This document shows, piece after piece, positions 32,671 through 42,279 of a stretch of DNA of 64,000 bases (position 1 is its first letter; each line of letters opens with the position of its first letter). Source of the stretch: Pseudomonas viridiflava (GTDB taxonomy: Bacteria; Pseudomonadota; Gammaproteobacteria; Pseudomonadales; Pseudomonadaceae); NCBI RefSeq assembly GCF_900591205.1, contig NZ_UUPU01000001.1, positions 496,001 through 560,000 on the forward strand, in the 5' to 3' direction. The translations under genes and the position numbers were made by a program. The notes under the pieces were generated by a model. It did not search any database. It was not told the origin of the DNA and worked only from the letters and a program-made list of their open reading frames with translations.

Positions 32671-33795
32671 ATGACACAACTGCTGATCATCGGCGCCGGC
32701 ATCCTCGGCCTGTCCCACGCTTACGCTGGCGCCAAACGCGGCCTCAAGGTCAAGGTGTTCGAGCGCAGCGTCACACCGCTCGGTGCCTCGGTGCGCAACT
32801 TCGGCCAGGCCCTGGTCACCGGCCAACCACCGGGGCAGATGCTTGATCTGGCTAGGGAAAGCCGCGCTATCTGGGGGCAATGGGCACAAGTGGCTGGTAT
32901 CCAGCTCAAACGCAATGGCTCCTATCTGTTCGCCCGCACCGAAGCCGAAGAGCATCTGCTGGAAGCTTTCTGCGCAGATCGCGCCCAGGAGCACGGCTAC
33001 AACGTCGAGCTGCTGCAAGGCGCGGCGCTGAAGGACTTATACGGCGGCCAGTTCCGCCATCACCGCGCCGCGCTGCATGGCAAGGACGATCAGCAGTTGT
33101 ATTCCCGCGAGGCGATCCCGGCGCTGATCAACTACCTTCGCCGTGAACTGAACGTGGAGTTCCACTTCTCCACCCTGGTGCGCGACGTTGAACCTGGCCA
33201 AGTGCACACCACCGCGGGCAGCTTTCGTGGCGAACAAATCATCGTGTGCTCCGGCCATGACTACCAAACCTTGCTGGCGCAATCTATCGCCGAGCTCAAC
33301 CCGAGCATCTGCCGCCTGCAAATGCTGCGCGCCCGGCCTGCGGTCAACCTGAACCTGCAACACGCCTTGCTCACGGGGCTGAGCTGCGTGCATTACGGCG
33401 CCTTCGCGGATTTGCCGGAAGCCGCGCCGGTGCAGGCGCAAATCCTGCGCGAGGCGCCGCACCTGCATGCGCACGGGATTCACCTGCTGATCAGCCCAAC
33501 GCCGTATGGCGAGCTGATTATTGGGGATTCTCATGACTACGGCAGTGACGCGTCGCCCTTCAACGCTGAGCAGGTCGATGACTGGATGATCGAGCTGGCC
33601 GAGCAGACCCTGGGCTGCAAGGTCCAGGTGGTCGAGCGCTGGCAGGGTGTCTACGGTTCACGCGGGCCGGGGCCGTTTTCATTCCTGCGGGCGGCGCCGG
33701 GCGTAAGTGCGGCCTTGATGCACACCGGCGTCGGCATGAGCGTGGGGCCAGCGCTGGCCGAGCGAAATATCAGCACCTTGTGGGGAGAGGCGTGA
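32671..33795 (+). CDS. FAD-dependent oxidoreductase of phosphonate catabolism (TIGR03364-type)
   Basis: A 374-residue flavoprotein of the glycine-oxidase/DAO fold. The N-terminal dinucleotide motif is LLIIGAGILGLSHAYAGAKR, then FERS for ribose binding. The C-terminal part, with WQGVYGSRGPGPFSFLRAAPG and HTGVGMSVGPALAE, completes the FAD site. Members of this group are found in phosphonate loci and oxidise aminoethylphosphonate or N-methylated forms to phosphonoacetaldehyde; the exact substrate here is inferred. The ATG at 32671 starts the FAD motif directly. The last base of its stop codon is the first base of the next start codon. Confidence 0.85.
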   Translation: MTQLLIIGAGILGLSHAYAGAKRGLKVKVFERSVTPLGASVRNFGQALVTGQPPGQMLDLARESRAIWGQWAQVAGIQLKRNGSYLFARTEAEEHLLEAFCADRAQEHGYNVELLQGAALKDLYGGQFRHHRAALHGKDDQQLYSREAIPALINYLRRELNVEFHFSTLVRDVEPGQVHTTAGSFRGEQIIVCSGHDYQTLLAQSIAELNPSICRLQMLRARPAVNLNLQHALLTGLSCVHYGAFADLPEAAPVQAQILREAPHLHAHGIHLLISPTPYGELIIGDSHDYGSDASPFNAEQVDDWMIELAEQTLGCKVQVVERWQGVYGSRGPGPFSFLRAAPGVSAALMHTGVGMSVGPALAERNISTLWGEA

Positions 33796-34349
33796 TGAAC
33801 CCGGAACAGGCGATTGCCGAGGTGTTCGGCTTGTACGAACAGCACGGCACGGCGGATTACATCGGCGAGCCGGTGTCGCAGATCGAGCACATGTCCCAGG
33901 CCGCGCAGTGGGCCATGGCCGAAGGCTACGACGATGAGGTGGTGCTGGCGGCGTTTTTCCACGATATCGGGCATCTGTGCGGTCACGGCGGCGAGAACAT
34001 GGGCGGGTATGGCGCGGTCAGCCACGAGCGATTGGGCGCAGATTATCTGCGGCGTGCAGGCTTCAGCGAGCGTATGGCCAAGCTGGTGGAGTATCACGTG
34101 CAAGCCAAGCGCTACCTGACCTTCAGCCAACCGCACTACTACGCCCGCTTGAGTGAAGCCAGCCGCCGTACCCTGGCGTATCAAGGCGGCGTGATGACGG
34201 CCGAGGAGGCCCGGGCTTTTGAGCAGGACCCACTGTGTGCGGTCAGCCTGCGCATGCGCCACTGGGATGAACAGGCCAAGGAAATGCATGTGCCGGTACT
34301 CGACCTTGAAGTGCTCAAGGCCAAGGCCCGGCAGGTGCTGGCGGCTTAG
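33795..34349 (+). CDS. PhnZ-like HD-domain oxygenase
   Basis: A 184-residue HD-fold protein. It carries YIGEPVSQIEH (the PhnZ substrate-gating tyrosine and glutamate) followed by AAFFHDIGHLCGHGG (the HD metal motif), with further ligands in SHERLGADYLR and EYHVQAKRYL. PhnZ uses a mixed-valent di-iron site to cleave (R)-2-amino-1-hydroxyethylphosphonate into glycine and phosphate. The ATG at 33795 overlaps the stop of the oxidoreductase (TGATG), so the two are translationally coupled. The hydroxylase PhnY, its usual partner, is not in the window. Its stop overlaps the convergent GTPase stop by a few bases. Confidence 0.85.
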   Translation: MNPEQAIAEVFGLYEQHGTADYIGEPVSQIEHMSQAAQWAMAEGYDDEVVLAAFFHDIGHLCGHGGENMGGYGAVSHERLGADYLRRAGFSERMAKLVEYHVQAKRYLTFSQPHYYARLSEASRRTLAYQGGVMTAEEARAFEQDPLCAVSLRMRHWDEQAKEMHVPVLDLEVLKAKARQVLAA

Positions 34350-35713
34350 GTTTCGTCGAGGCGCTGGGCCAGGGCTTCAACCTGTTCCTGGCGCTCGGCC
34401 TGGCTCAGTTTGGCGTGGGGGTTGAGCGATGACCATTGCGGATGGGCGCGGGCCTTGTGCAGCGCGTCCGGCAATTTGCCTTCGCGCCAGGTCTTGTCCT
34501 GGGGCGTGTCGACCTTGATGCTGTGCAACGCCGCATGGCCGCGCAGGTTCAGGGCCTTGAGCAATTGGCGTTGGCGCAGGGCGAGCAGGCGCAGCACGCT
34601 GTCGTCCACCGTCAGCTCGCGCTGGCCCTTGATCTTGCCCAGCAGGCGGCTGCCGTAGCTGCGTGCGGTTTGCAGCGCGCCACCGGCAATCGCGCCGGCA
34701 AGGGCAGCGGCGCCGAGGGTCAGCCCGCCGACCAATAAATCCACACCGGCCCCGGCGGCCGCACCGGCAGCGATCCCGCCGCCGACCCGCACACCGAGTT
34801 GCTTGAGGGTTTCGGGGTTGAACAGGTCATCGCCCCAGCGCCCGTCCAGCAGCGGCAAATCACTGGCGGCGGCGTCCTGCGGGCGAAAGCCGAACAGCTT
34901 GAGCAATGCCTCTACGCATTTTTGTTCACGTTGGCGCACCGCCTTGCGCAGATCGCCGATGGCTTGCTGCTCATCTTCGGTGACCACACTGCGCCGGCAC
35001 GCGGCGCAGTCAATCAGCAGCTCGGCGATCAAGCGGGCGGCACTTTGCTGGCGGGCCTGGCGTTGGGCGTGCTGGTCGAGAATCAAGCGTTCCAGTTGCG
35101 GCCGAGCGTTCTCCAGCAGCAACGCCAGGCTTTCATACAGGCGGCGTTCGCCGTCTTCCGGTGGCGCCACGCTGTCGAAGCGCACCAGCGCATGCAGGCC
35201 GAGGCGGGCCAGGGCTTCGCGCCAGTCCGGCTCGCGATGGTCGCTGCTGCTGACAAAGTTGAGCACTGGCAGCAACGGTTTGCCGCAACTGGCCAGCACT
35301 TGCAGCTCGTCGCGGTACTTGGCCAGCACCGGCTCGCGGGCGTCGATTACATACAGCCCGGCGTCCGAGGCCAGCAGTTGGCGCAGCACTTTGGCTTCCT
35401 GTTCGAAACGCTGGCGGGCTTCGCTGCCGTCCAGAAAGCGCGCCAGGCGGGCCGGGCCGTCGAGGCGTTCGCCGGGACGATCCAGGCGTTCCAGGTAGTC
35501 GAGCAGGGCGATGGCATCTTCCAGGCCGGGCGTGTCGTACAGCTCCAGCAAGGCTTCGCCGTCGACCGACAACCGTGCACCTTCCACATGCCGCGTGGTG
35601 CTGGGGCGATGGGAGACTTCGCCGAAGCCGACGTCACGGGTCAGGGTGCGCAGCAGTGAGGTTTTGCCGACATTGGTGTGGCCGACCACGGCGAGTTTCA
35701 GCGGTTTAGTCAT
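34346..35713 (-). CDS. GTPase with DUF3482 C-terminal domain
   Basis: A 455-residue protein. The N-terminal Era-like GTPase domain has G1 GHTNVGKTS (residues ~11-19), a G3 region YDTPGLEDA and VLNFVSSSD in the G4 position. The rest is a DUF3482 domain with a glycine/alanine-rich hydrophobic segment (GGGIAAGAAAGAGVDLLVGG, then LTLGAAALAGAIAGGAL) that may insert in membrane. The cellular role is unknown to me. It overlaps the upstream DUF2868 gene by 8 bp, and the two are a conserved pair in pseudomonads. Confidence 0.85.
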   Translation of the reverse strand: MTKPLKLAVVGHTNVGKTSLLRTLTRDVGFGEVSHRPSTTRHVEGARLSVDGEALLELYDTPGLEDAIALLDYLERLDRPGERLDGPARLARFLDGSEARQRFEQEAKVLRQLLASDAGLYVIDAREPVLAKYRDELQVLASCGKPLLPVLNFVSSSDHREPDWREALARLGLHALVRFDSVAPPEDGERRLYESLALLLENARPQLERLILDQHAQRQARQQSAARLIAELLIDCAACRRSVVTEDEQQAIGDLRKAVRQREQKCVEALLKLFGFRPQDAAASDLPLLDGRWGDDLFNPETLKQLGVRVGGGIAAGAAAGAGVDLLVGGLTLGAAALAGAIAGGALQTARSYGSRLLGKIKGQRELTVDDSVLRLLALRQRQLLKALNLRGHAALHSIKVDTPQDKTWREGKLPDALHKARAHPQWSSLNPHAKLSQAERQEQVEALAQRLDET

Positions 35714-37085
35714 GACCGGTCTCCAACCAATTCAGCGGCGCGCAATCGGCGAACGGCAGCTCCAGCTGTTGCAGCGCCGCGTGCCAATCGCCCAGCCGCT
35801 CGGCATCCAGCGCCTGGCCGGGCGGGGCTTGCAGCAGCCACACGCGGGTAGCCGTGGCGCTGCGTGCCAGCTCGGCGATCAGCGCCAGGCTGCCACGGTC
35901 GGGCGAGCGGCGTGGGTCGCAGGCGATGGCCAGCCGGGCGGGTGGGAAGCGCGTGAGTTGCTCCAGCAGCTTGTTGCGTGACTCGCGGCTGTCGAGGATG
36001 CCGGCGTTTTTCACCTGCGTCGGCAGCTTGGGCGGCCACGGGTGTTGCTCGTCCAACTCAATGGCGACCAGCAGGGCACCGTCGCTTTCCAGCTCACTGA
36101 CGCCGCCGCTGACCTGGTGCAAGTGCTGCGGCGCGGCATCGTTGACCCCAAGCCGTTCGCTGCTGGGCATCAGGCGCTCACGCAGTTGGCTGTAGCCGGG
36201 CAGGTTGAGGTCCAGGCGCAAGGCGGCGCGCCCGCTTTTCCAGCGCCACAGGCACAGCAGGGCGAGGATCAAGCGGGGCAGCAGGCCGTACACCAACAGC
36301 ACGCCGACCAGCCAGGCGGCCCACGCCTGGCGGGCGCTTTCGATATTCAGCGCGGAGTCGCCGCTGGCGCGGATCATCTCGACGCTCGGCACGCTGAAGC
36401 CGAGCAAGGCGGGCAGGCTGCCGAGGGCCTGGGTCACGGCGACAAAGGTGTCGGCGCCGAGAATGGTGGTTTCCCACACAAAGCCGTAGCGCCGGGTGGC
36501 GAGCAGTGTCAGCAGAATCACCAAGGCGCTGAGCAAGGCCAGCAGCCACAGGCTATTGACCAGCACGCCCACGGCCCAGCGATTGAGTTTCTGGCGCTGC
36601 AACAACAGCAGCAACGCGGGGGCCAACTGCGCGGCCTTGGCGTCACGCGCGAATTTTTCACTGAGCCACAACCACAGGCGGCCGAGGCTGGCACCGTGCT
36701 CACCGGCAAACAGCAGGCCCAGTGCCCAACTGATCAACAGGATCAGGTTCAAGCCGAGCAGGCTGCCCAGGGCCCAGAACACATTCACCGGCGTCAGGCC
36801 ATTGCCGAGTGCCGCAAAGGCCAGGCCGGCGCCGCTGACAACGGCGACTATCGCCAGCAGCACCAGTGCCAGACGGGCACCTTGCAGCCAGCGGGTGAGG
36901 GCGCCGGTCAGGCCATCGCGCTCGGCCAGGTGCAGGGCGCGCTGCTGGATGCGTGTCGGCAGATCGCCACCGGCCGTGCGGGCCAGGCGGTTGGCTTCTT
37001 GGTCTTCCAGGGGGCCGGCGTGTTCTTCACGCAGGCGCACGGTTTCCGTCAGCCAGAGTTTTTGCAGGGGGGTTAGTGCAGTCAC
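35706..37085 (-). CDS. DUF2868 membrane protein
   Basis: A 459-residue inner-membrane protein starting with GTG at 37085 after AGGACG. Residues ~1-60 are helical and soluble. Four or five hydrophobic segments follow (ARLALVLLAIVAVVSGAGLA, LGLNLILLISWALGLLF, SLWLLALLSALVILLTLLAT, WAAWLVGVLLVYGLLPRLIL). A soluble C-terminal ~150 residues then carries LAIACDPRRSPDRGSL. Its stop overlaps the start of the DUF3482 GTPase, so the pair is coupled. It probably recruits or regulates the GTPase at the membrane; this is inferred only from the pairing. Confidence 0.8.
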   Translation of the reverse strand: MTALTPLQKLWLTETVRLREEHAGPLEDQEANRLARTAGGDLPTRIQQRALHLAERDGLTGALTRWLQGARLALVLLAIVAVVSGAGLAFAALGNGLTPVNVFWALGSLLGLNLILLISWALGLLFAGEHGASLGRLWLWLSEKFARDAKAAQLAPALLLLLQRQKLNRWAVGVLVNSLWLLALLSALVILLTLLATRRYGFVWETTILGADTFVAVTQALGSLPALLGFSVPSVEMIRASGDSALNIESARQAWAAWLVGVLLVYGLLPRLILALLCLWRWKSGRAALRLDLNLPGYSQLRERLMPSSERLGVNDAAPQHLHQVSGGVSELESDGALLVAIELDEQHPWPPKLPTQVKNAGILDSRESRNKLLEQLTRFPPARLAIACDPRRSPDRGSLALIAELARSATATRVWLLQAPPGQALDAERLGDWHAALQQLELPFADCAPLNWLETGHD

Positions 37086-37175
37086 GCGCCGTCCTGTTGA
37101 GCCAGTGAGCTTGGAGCATAACCGCTGCGCAGCCTGTTGGGGAAAGCTGCGCGGGGCTCTGGTATTCTCGTCGTC

Positions 37176-37688
37176 ATGAAAAAAACTCTCCCTTTAAGCC
37201 TGATCGCAGCCCTCGGTGAAAACCGTGTGATCGGCGTCGACAACAGCATGCCCTGGCATTTGCCGGGGGATTTCAAATATTTCAAGGCCACCACCTTGGG
37301 CAAGCCGATCATCATGGGGCGCAAGACCTGGGATTCCCTGGGCCGACCGCTGCCGGGCCGCTTGAACCTGGTGGTTAGCCGTCAGACCGACTTGGCGTTG
37401 GAAGGTGCGGAAGTTTTTCCGTCACTCGACGCGGCGGTTGAGCGGGCTGAGGCATGGGCCAAGGCGCAAGGCGTGGATGAGCTGATGCTGATCGGCGGCG
37501 CGCAATTGTATGCGCAGGGGCTGGAGCAGGCGGATCGGCTTTATCTGACGCGCGTTGCGTTGAGCCCGGAAGGGGATGCGTGGTTTCCGGCGTTTGATAC
37601 GAACCAGTGGAAGTTGGTGTCGAACGTCGAGAATCCGGCTGAGGGTGATAAGCCGGCGTACGCCTTCGAAGTCTGGGAAAAAGCCTAA
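37176..37688 (+). CDS. folA: dihydrofolate reductase
   Basis: A 170-residue DHFR. It shows LSLIAALGENRVIGVDNSMP with WHLPGDFKYFK (the catalytic acid and the P-W-H-L-P loop), IIMGRKTWDSLGRPLPGRLN for NADPH binding, and ELMLIGGAQLYAQGL. It reduces dihydrofolate to tetrahydrofolate, the partner reaction of thymidylate synthase, whose gene fragment lies 12.4 kb upstream. The ATG at 37176 starts the family N-terminus; an earlier in-frame start at 37137 would add an atypical extension. It is divergent from the DUF2868 gene. Confidence 0.96.
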   Translation: MKKTLPLSLIAALGENRVIGVDNSMPWHLPGDFKYFKATTLGKPIIMGRKTWDSLGRPLPGRLNLVVSRQTDLALEGAEVFPSLDAAVERAEAWAKAQGVDELMLIGGAQLYAQGLEQADRLYLTRVALSPEGDAWFPAFDTNQWKLVSNVENPAEGDKPAYAFEVWEKA

Positions 37689-37690
37689 AA

Positions 37691-37764
37691 GCATCGCGGG
37701 CAAGCCCGGCTCCCACATTTGATCTCGGCCTAATGTGGGAGCCGGGCTTGCCCGCGATAGCGGT
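37691..37764. repeat. REPIN between folA and tcyP
   Basis: ATCGCGGGCAAGCCCGGCTC and its inverse GAGCCGGGCTTGCCCGCGAT face each other across ~25 bp. It lies between two convergent genes, where it can serve as a terminator for both. Confidence 0.85.
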
Positions 37765-37767
37765 CTA

Positions 37768-39159
37768 TCAAACCTGCGCTAGTTCAGCATGCTCATCGGC
37801 ATCCAACAGCGCCTGGTCCGTTTGCCCCATGATCTGGCTGGTAATCGCGCCCGCCGTCATCGAACCGTTCACGTTCAACGCCGTACGGCCCATGTCGATC
37901 AGCGGCTCCACGGAAATCAGCAGCGCCACCAGTGACACCGGCAAGCCCATCGCCGGCAGCACGATCAGCGCGGCGAAGGTCGCCCCACCGCCCACGCCGG
38001 CCACACCGGCCGAACTCAGGGTCACAATCGCCACCAGGGTCGCGATCCACAGCGGGTCCAGCGGGTTGATGCCCACGGTTGGCGCAACCATCACGGCCAA
38101 CATCGCCGGGTAAAGCCCCGCGCAACCGTTCTGGCCGATCGTCGCGCCAAACGAGGCGGCAAACCCGGCGATGGATTGCGGAATCCCCAAACGACGGGTC
38201 TGCGCTTCAATGCTCAGCGGGATCGTCGCCGCGCTGGAGCGGCTGGTGAAGGCAAACGTCAGCACCGGCCACACCTTGCGGAAGAACCGCAGCGGGTTGA
38301 CCCCCGCCAGGGACAGCAGCAGGCCGTGCACCACAAACATCAGGCCCAGGGCCAGGTACGACACCACCACAAAACTGCCGAGCTTGATGATGTCTTGCAG
38401 GTTGGAACCGGCGACCACCTTGGTCATCAGCGCCAGCACGCCGTAGGGGGTCAGCTTCATCACCAGGCGCACCAGGCGCATCACCCAGGCTTGCAGGGTG
38501 TCGATGGCGTTCAGGACTTTCTGGCCTTTTTCCACGTCGTCCTTGAGCAGTTGCAGCGCGGCAACCCCCAGGAATGCGGCAAAAATCACCACACTGATGA
38601 TCGACGTCGGCTTGGCCCGCGCCAGGTCGGCAAACGGGTTGGCCGGCACGAAGGACAGCAGCAACTGCGGGATATTCAGGTCGGCCACCTTGCCCGCGTA
38701 ATCACTCTGGATCACTTGCAGGCGCGCCATCTCCTGAGTGCCGGCCACCAGCCCTTCCGCGGTGAGGCCGAACAGGTTGGTCAGGCCGATACCGATCAGC
38801 GCCGCGATTGCGGTGGTGAACAGCAGCGTGCCGATGGTCAGGAAGCTGATCTTGCCCAGGGACGAGGCGTTATGCAGACGCGCCACGGCGCTGAGGATCG
38901 AGGCGAATACCAGCGGGATCACGATCATTTGCAGCAATTGCACATAACCGTTACCGACCAGGTCGAACCAGCCGATGGAGGCTTTGAGCACCGGGTTGCC
39001 GTCGCCATAAATCGTGTGCAACGCCGTGCCAAACAGCACGCCCAGCACCAGGGCAAACAGCACCTTCTTGGCGAGGCTCCAGTTTGTGCGGCGGGTTTGT
39101 GCCAGGCCCAGCAACAGGGCCACGAACACCAGTAAGTTGAGAATCAGGGGCAGATTCAT
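37768..39159 (-). CDS. tcyP: L-cystine:cation symporter TcyP/YdjN
   Basis: A 463-residue member of the dicarboxylate/amino acid:cation symporter family with about eight helices. Hairpin and substrate motifs are seen: [20 protein letters not shown] (serine-rich re-entrant loop), [20 protein letters not shown] (where glutamate carriers have NMDGT), and [16 protein letters not shown]. The GQNGCAG variant and overall length point to the cystine carrier group rather than GltP or DctA. It imports L-cystine across the inner membrane. Start at 39159 is followed by a hydrophobic first helix. Confidence 0.85.
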   Translation of the reverse strand: MNLPLILNLLVFVALLLGLAQTRRTNWSLAKKVLFALVLGVLFGTALHTIYGDGNPVLKASIGWFDLVGNGYVQLLQMIVIPLVFASILSAVARLHNASSLGKISFLTIGTLLFTTAIAALIGIGLTNLFGLTAEGLVAGTQEMARLQVIQSDYAGKVADLNIPQLLLSFVPANPFADLARAKPTSIISVVIFAAFLGVAALQLLKDDVEKGQKVLNAIDTLQAWVMRLVRLVMKLTPYGVLALMTKVVAGSNLQDIIKLGSFVVVSYLALGLMFVVHGLLLSLAGVNPLRFFRKVWPVLTFAFTSRSSAATIPLSIEAQTRRLGIPQSIAGFAASFGATIGQNGCAGLYPAMLAVMVAPTVGINPLDPLWIATLVAIVTLSSAGVAGVGGGATFAALIVLPAMGLPVSLVALLISVEPLIDMGRTALNVNGSMTAGAITSQIMGQTDQALLDADEHAELAQV

Positions 39160-39401
39160 TGAAGCTCCGTTGAGAAGGCAGCCAATCGCGTGAGCCTGCG
39201 ATTGCGAACCGCGAAGCGTAACAGCTTGAAATATAATGATTTAATACCGATATGGAATGGCGACTGTCGTTTTTGGAATAAGTGTTTGACGCTCAGGCGC
39301 ATGCCCGTGGCGGGATCAGGACGCACGCGGTCGTGCTCAATGTGGGAACTGTCACAGGGATTTGTTAGCGTCGATGTCTTTAACTCAGGGAGAAAACGCT
39401 T

Positions 39402-40460
39402 ATGAAGCTCGCGCCAACACTACTTGCCGCCGCCTTCTGCCTCGGCCTCGGCGGCCAGGCATTTGCCGCTACCGAGTTGAAACACTGGCCGGCGCCTGCC
39501 GCCGAGCAACTGAACAAAATGATCGCCGCCAATGCCAACAAGGGTAATTTCGCGGTGTTCGACATGGACAACACCAGCTACCGCTACGACCTCGAAGAGT
39601 CCCTGCTGCCGTACATGGAAAACAAGGGCCTGATCACCCGGGACAGCATGGACCCGTCCCTCAAGCTGATCCCGTTCAAAGACACCGCCGACCACAAGGA
39701 AAGCCTGTTCAGCTACTACTATCGCCTGTGCGAAGTGGATGACATGGTCTGCTACCCGTGGGTCGCGCAGATTTTTTCAGGCTTCACCCTCAAGGAACTG
39801 AAGGTCCAGGTTGACGAGTTGATGGCCTCCGGCAAACCGGTGCCGGTCACCTATTTTGAAGGCGACGTGGTGAAGAAATCCGAGGTGCAGCCGCCCAAGG
39901 TCTTCACCGGTCAGGCTGAGCTGTACAACAAGCTGATGGAAAACGGCATCGAGGTCTACGTGATGACCGCGGCCTCGGAAGAGCTGGTGCGCATGGTCGC
40001 CGCCGATCCGAAATATGGCTACAACGTCAAACCTGAAAACGTCATTGGCGTGACCACCCTGCTCAAGGATCGCAAGACCGGCGAGCTGACCACCGCACGC
40101 AAACAGATCGCCGCCGGCAAATATGACCAGAAAGCCAATCTCGGCCTCGAGCTGACCCCCTACCTGTGGACCCCTGCTACCTGGATGGCCGGCAAGCACG
40201 CGGCGATCCTGACCTACATCGACGAATGGAAAAAACCAGTGATCGTCGGCGGTGACACTCCGACCAGCGACGGTTACATGCTGTTCCACGATGTGGACGT
40301 GGCCAAGGGCGGGATCCACCTGTGGATCAACCGCAAGGACAAATACATGACCCAGCTCAACGGCATGATGGCCAAGCATGCGGCGGCGCAGGCCAAGGAA
40401 GGGTTGCCGGTAACGGCGGACAAGAACTGGGTGATTGTGAAGCCGGAGGAGATTCAGTAA
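39402..40460 (+). CDS. pchP: periplasmic phosphorylcholine phosphatase (HAD type)
   Basis: A 352-residue secreted HAD phosphatase. The signal peptide ends at QAFA-ATEL (22 residues). Catalytic motif I is VFDMDNTSYRYD (D54 and D56 of the precursor), motif II is VYVMTAASEELVRM, and the late acidic motif is IVGGDTPTSDGYMLFHDVD. The sequence follows P. aeruginosa PchP closely along its length, including LEESLLPYMENKGL and DDMVCYPWVAQIFSGFTL. The enzyme releases choline and phosphate from phosphorylcholine, working with haemolytic phospholipase C. CAGGGAGA precedes the ATG. A REPIN follows. Confidence 0.9.
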   Translation: MKLAPTLLAAAFCLGLGGQAFAATELKHWPAPAAEQLNKMIAANANKGNFAVFDMDNTSYRYDLEESLLPYMENKGLITRDSMDPSLKLIPFKDTADHKESLFSYYYRLCEVDDMVCYPWVAQIFSGFTLKELKVQVDELMASGKPVPVTYFEGDVVKKSEVQPPKVFTGQAELYNKLMENGIEVYVMTAASEELVRMVAADPKYGYNVKPENVIGVTTLLKDRKTGELTTARKQIAAGKYDQKANLGLELTPYLWTPATWMAGKHAAILTYIDEWKKPVIVGGDTPTSDGYMLFHDVDVAKGGIHLWINRKDKYMTQLNGMMAKHAAAQAKEGLPVTADKNWVIVKPEEIQ

Positions 40461-40470
40461 GACCGAGTTG

Positions 40471-40563
40471 CCTGCTTCGCGAGCAAGCCCGCTCCCACAC
40501 TTGACCGAGTTCCAACATGCGAATGCGGTCGAATGTGGGAGCGGGCTTGCTCGCGAAAGCGGC
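40471..40563. repeat. REPIN after pchP
   Basis: CTTCGCGAGCAAGCCCGCTC and its inverse GAGCGGGCTTGCTCGCGAAA face each other across a ~45-bp spacer. Confidence 0.85.
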
Positions 40564-40605
40564 CTGAAGAACACTGCATAAACCCCAGCAAAAATAGATA
40601 TCAAT

Positions 40606-40620
40606 TGCGAACCAATCTCA
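40606..40620 (-). promoter_or_regulatory. possible Fur box upstream of the sigma factor
   Basis: Read on the minus strand, TGAGATTGGTTCGCA matches the 7-1-7 Fur consensus TGATAATCATTATCA at 9 of 15 positions. It lies 43 bp before the GTG start of the iron-type sigma factor, where Fur control is expected. The match is weak. Confidence 0.35.
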
Positions 40621-40662
40621 TCCTCTGCTAGCGTGCGCACTCCTTCCTCTCAAGGTAGTGCT

Positions 40663-41196
40663 GTGCTCTCCTGGAATTCGCAGATCGCGCGCCTGTTCGC
40701 GGAGCAGAAGAAAGCTCTCGAAGCTTTCGTCACTCGCCGCACCGGCAGCGCCCAGGTGGCCGCCGACCTGACCCAGGAATCCTTTCTGCGCCTGGCGCGC
40801 CTGGACTCCGGCGAGAAAATTGATAACCTCCCGGCCTTTCTCTTCACGATCGCCAGCAACCTGGTGCGCGATCACCAGCGCCAGGCCATTCGCCGTGAGC
40901 GCCTGGATGCGGGCGAGCCCAGCGAAGAACTGCCCTGCACCAACCCGGGGGCCGACGAACAGTTGGCCGCCTACCAGCAGGAACAACTGATGCAGGACGC
41001 GATCCTGGCGCTGCCCGAAGCGACTCGGCAGATCTTCCTGCTTTATCATGTCGACGAACTTTCCTACCGCGAGATTGGCGAACGCCTGTCGATCACTGCG
41101 CGCAGTGTGGAATACCAATTGCGTCGCGCCTTGATTGAATGCCGCGCCTACATCAAGACGCGGCTTGCCTGCGATGAACAAGGACGTCGGTCATGA
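40663..41196 (+). CDS. FecI-type ECF sigma factor
   Basis: A 177-residue extracytoplasmic-function sigma factor of the iron-starvation group. Region 2 is seen as VTRRTGSAQVAADLTQESFL with LPAFLFTIASNLVRDHQR, and region 4 as ALPEATRQIFLLYHVDELSY followed by EIGERLSITARSVEYQLRRAL. The GTG at 40663 follows AAGGTAG; the earlier GTG at 40633 has no ribosome-binding site. It should direct RNA polymerase to the receptor gene downstream. The 4-bp ATGA overlap with fecR shows coupling. Confidence 0.9.
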   Translation: MLSWNSQIARLFAEQKKALEAFVTRRTGSAQVAADLTQESFLRLARLDSGEKIDNLPAFLFTIASNLVRDHQRQAIRRERLDAGEPSEELPCTNPGADEQLAAYQQEQLMQDAILALPEATRQIFLLYHVDELSYREIGERLSITARSVEYQLRRALIECRAYIKTRLACDEQGRRS

Positions 41197-42149
41197 CAGC
41201 CACACCCACTGCCGACGCATTGTTCGAAGAGGCGTCCGGCTGGTATTTCCGCCTGCAGGCCGAGGACGTCAGCGCGGCCGAAATGGACGCCTTCGCCGCC
41301 TGGCTGGGGCAGGGCCAGGCCCAGGATGAAGCGTGGCAGGAAGTGCAGGCGATGCTCGGCGGCCTGCGCGAACCGGCACGGCAGGTGCGCCGTGCCGAAC
41401 AGGCCGCCTGGCGCAAACCGGCCTTGCGCTGGCGGCGTTGGGCGTGCGCGGCCGCCGTATTGCTGGCGGTGGGCCTCACGGTACAAAACACCCCCTGGCT
41501 GGACCGTCTGCGTGCGGACTACGCCACCGGCACCGGCGAATCGCGCACCATCGAACTGGCCGACGGCTCCCACGTGCAACTCAATACCGACAGCGCGGTG
41601 CAAATCCGTATGAGCGCGGGTGAGCGGCAGGTTCGCTTGCTGCGTGGCGAAGGCTTTTTCGAGGTGACCAAGGACCCGGCGCGGCCCTTTGTGGTGCAGT
41701 CCGGCGAGGGCTGGGTGAAGGTGGTCGGTACGCAATTCAGCGTGGCGCGGCGCGATGCCCAGACGCGGGTGCAAGTGGCACAGGGCAAGGTGCAGGTCAG
41801 CGCCGGCAGCGGCGCGCCGGTGTACCTGGAGCCGGGGCGAGCCGTGGAGTATCAGGGTCGGCAATTGGCCGAGGCCCACGGTTTCGACCCGGCCAGCGGC
41901 TTTGCCTGGCGGCAGCGCCAACTGGTGTTTCGTCAGCAGCCGTTGTCGGAAGTGGTCAGCGAGTTGAACCGCTACTGGCCCGGCAAGACCTTGGTGCTGG
42001 GCGATGCGCTGCGCAATCGCGTGGTGTCCGGCGTCTTCGAAATCGACAAGCCCGACGCGGTGATCAAGGCGCTGGAATACACCCTCAACCTGCGCGCCGT
42101 GCATTACACCCCGTATTTGCTGGTGCTGCGTGAAGGTAAGGCGTCGTAG
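41193..42149 (+). CDS. FecR-family anti-sigma/sigma regulator
   Basis: A 318-residue inner-membrane protein. The cytoplasmic N-terminus (EEASGWYFRLQAEDVSAAEM and WLGQGQAQDEAWQEV) binds the sigma factor. One membrane helix follows at ~86-103 (WACAAAVLLAVGLTVQ). The periplasmic part has the FecR domain GTGESRTIELADGSHVQLNT, and a C-terminal STN-binding part with LVFRQQPLSEVVSELNRYWP. It passes the receptor signal to the sigma factor. It overlaps the sigma gene by 4 bp and precedes the receptor by 130 bp. Confidence 0.92.
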   Translation: MTATPTADALFEEASGWYFRLQAEDVSAAEMDAFAAWLGQGQAQDEAWQEVQAMLGGLREPARQVRRAEQAAWRKPALRWRRWACAAAVLLAVGLTVQNTPWLDRLRADYATGTGESRTIELADGSHVQLNTDSAVQIRMSAGERQVRLLRGEGFFEVTKDPARPFVVQSGEGWVKVVGTQFSVARRDAQTRVQVAQGKVQVSAGSGAPVYLEPGRAVEYQGRQLAEAHGFDPASGFAWRQRQLVFRQQPLSEVVSELNRYWPGKTLVLGDALRNRVVSGVFEIDKPDAVIKALEYTLNLRAVHYTPYLLVLREGKAS

Positions 42150-42279
42150 TCGCACATTTTTGAAAAAACTTTCAGGGTTTCTCCGCAAGCGGTCGTCCTT
42201 GATCACTGAGGCGTAAATAGTAAGCACTCTCAAGTAGTGCGGCGCCGATCACAGACTTTTGCACCGGGGAGTACCATCC

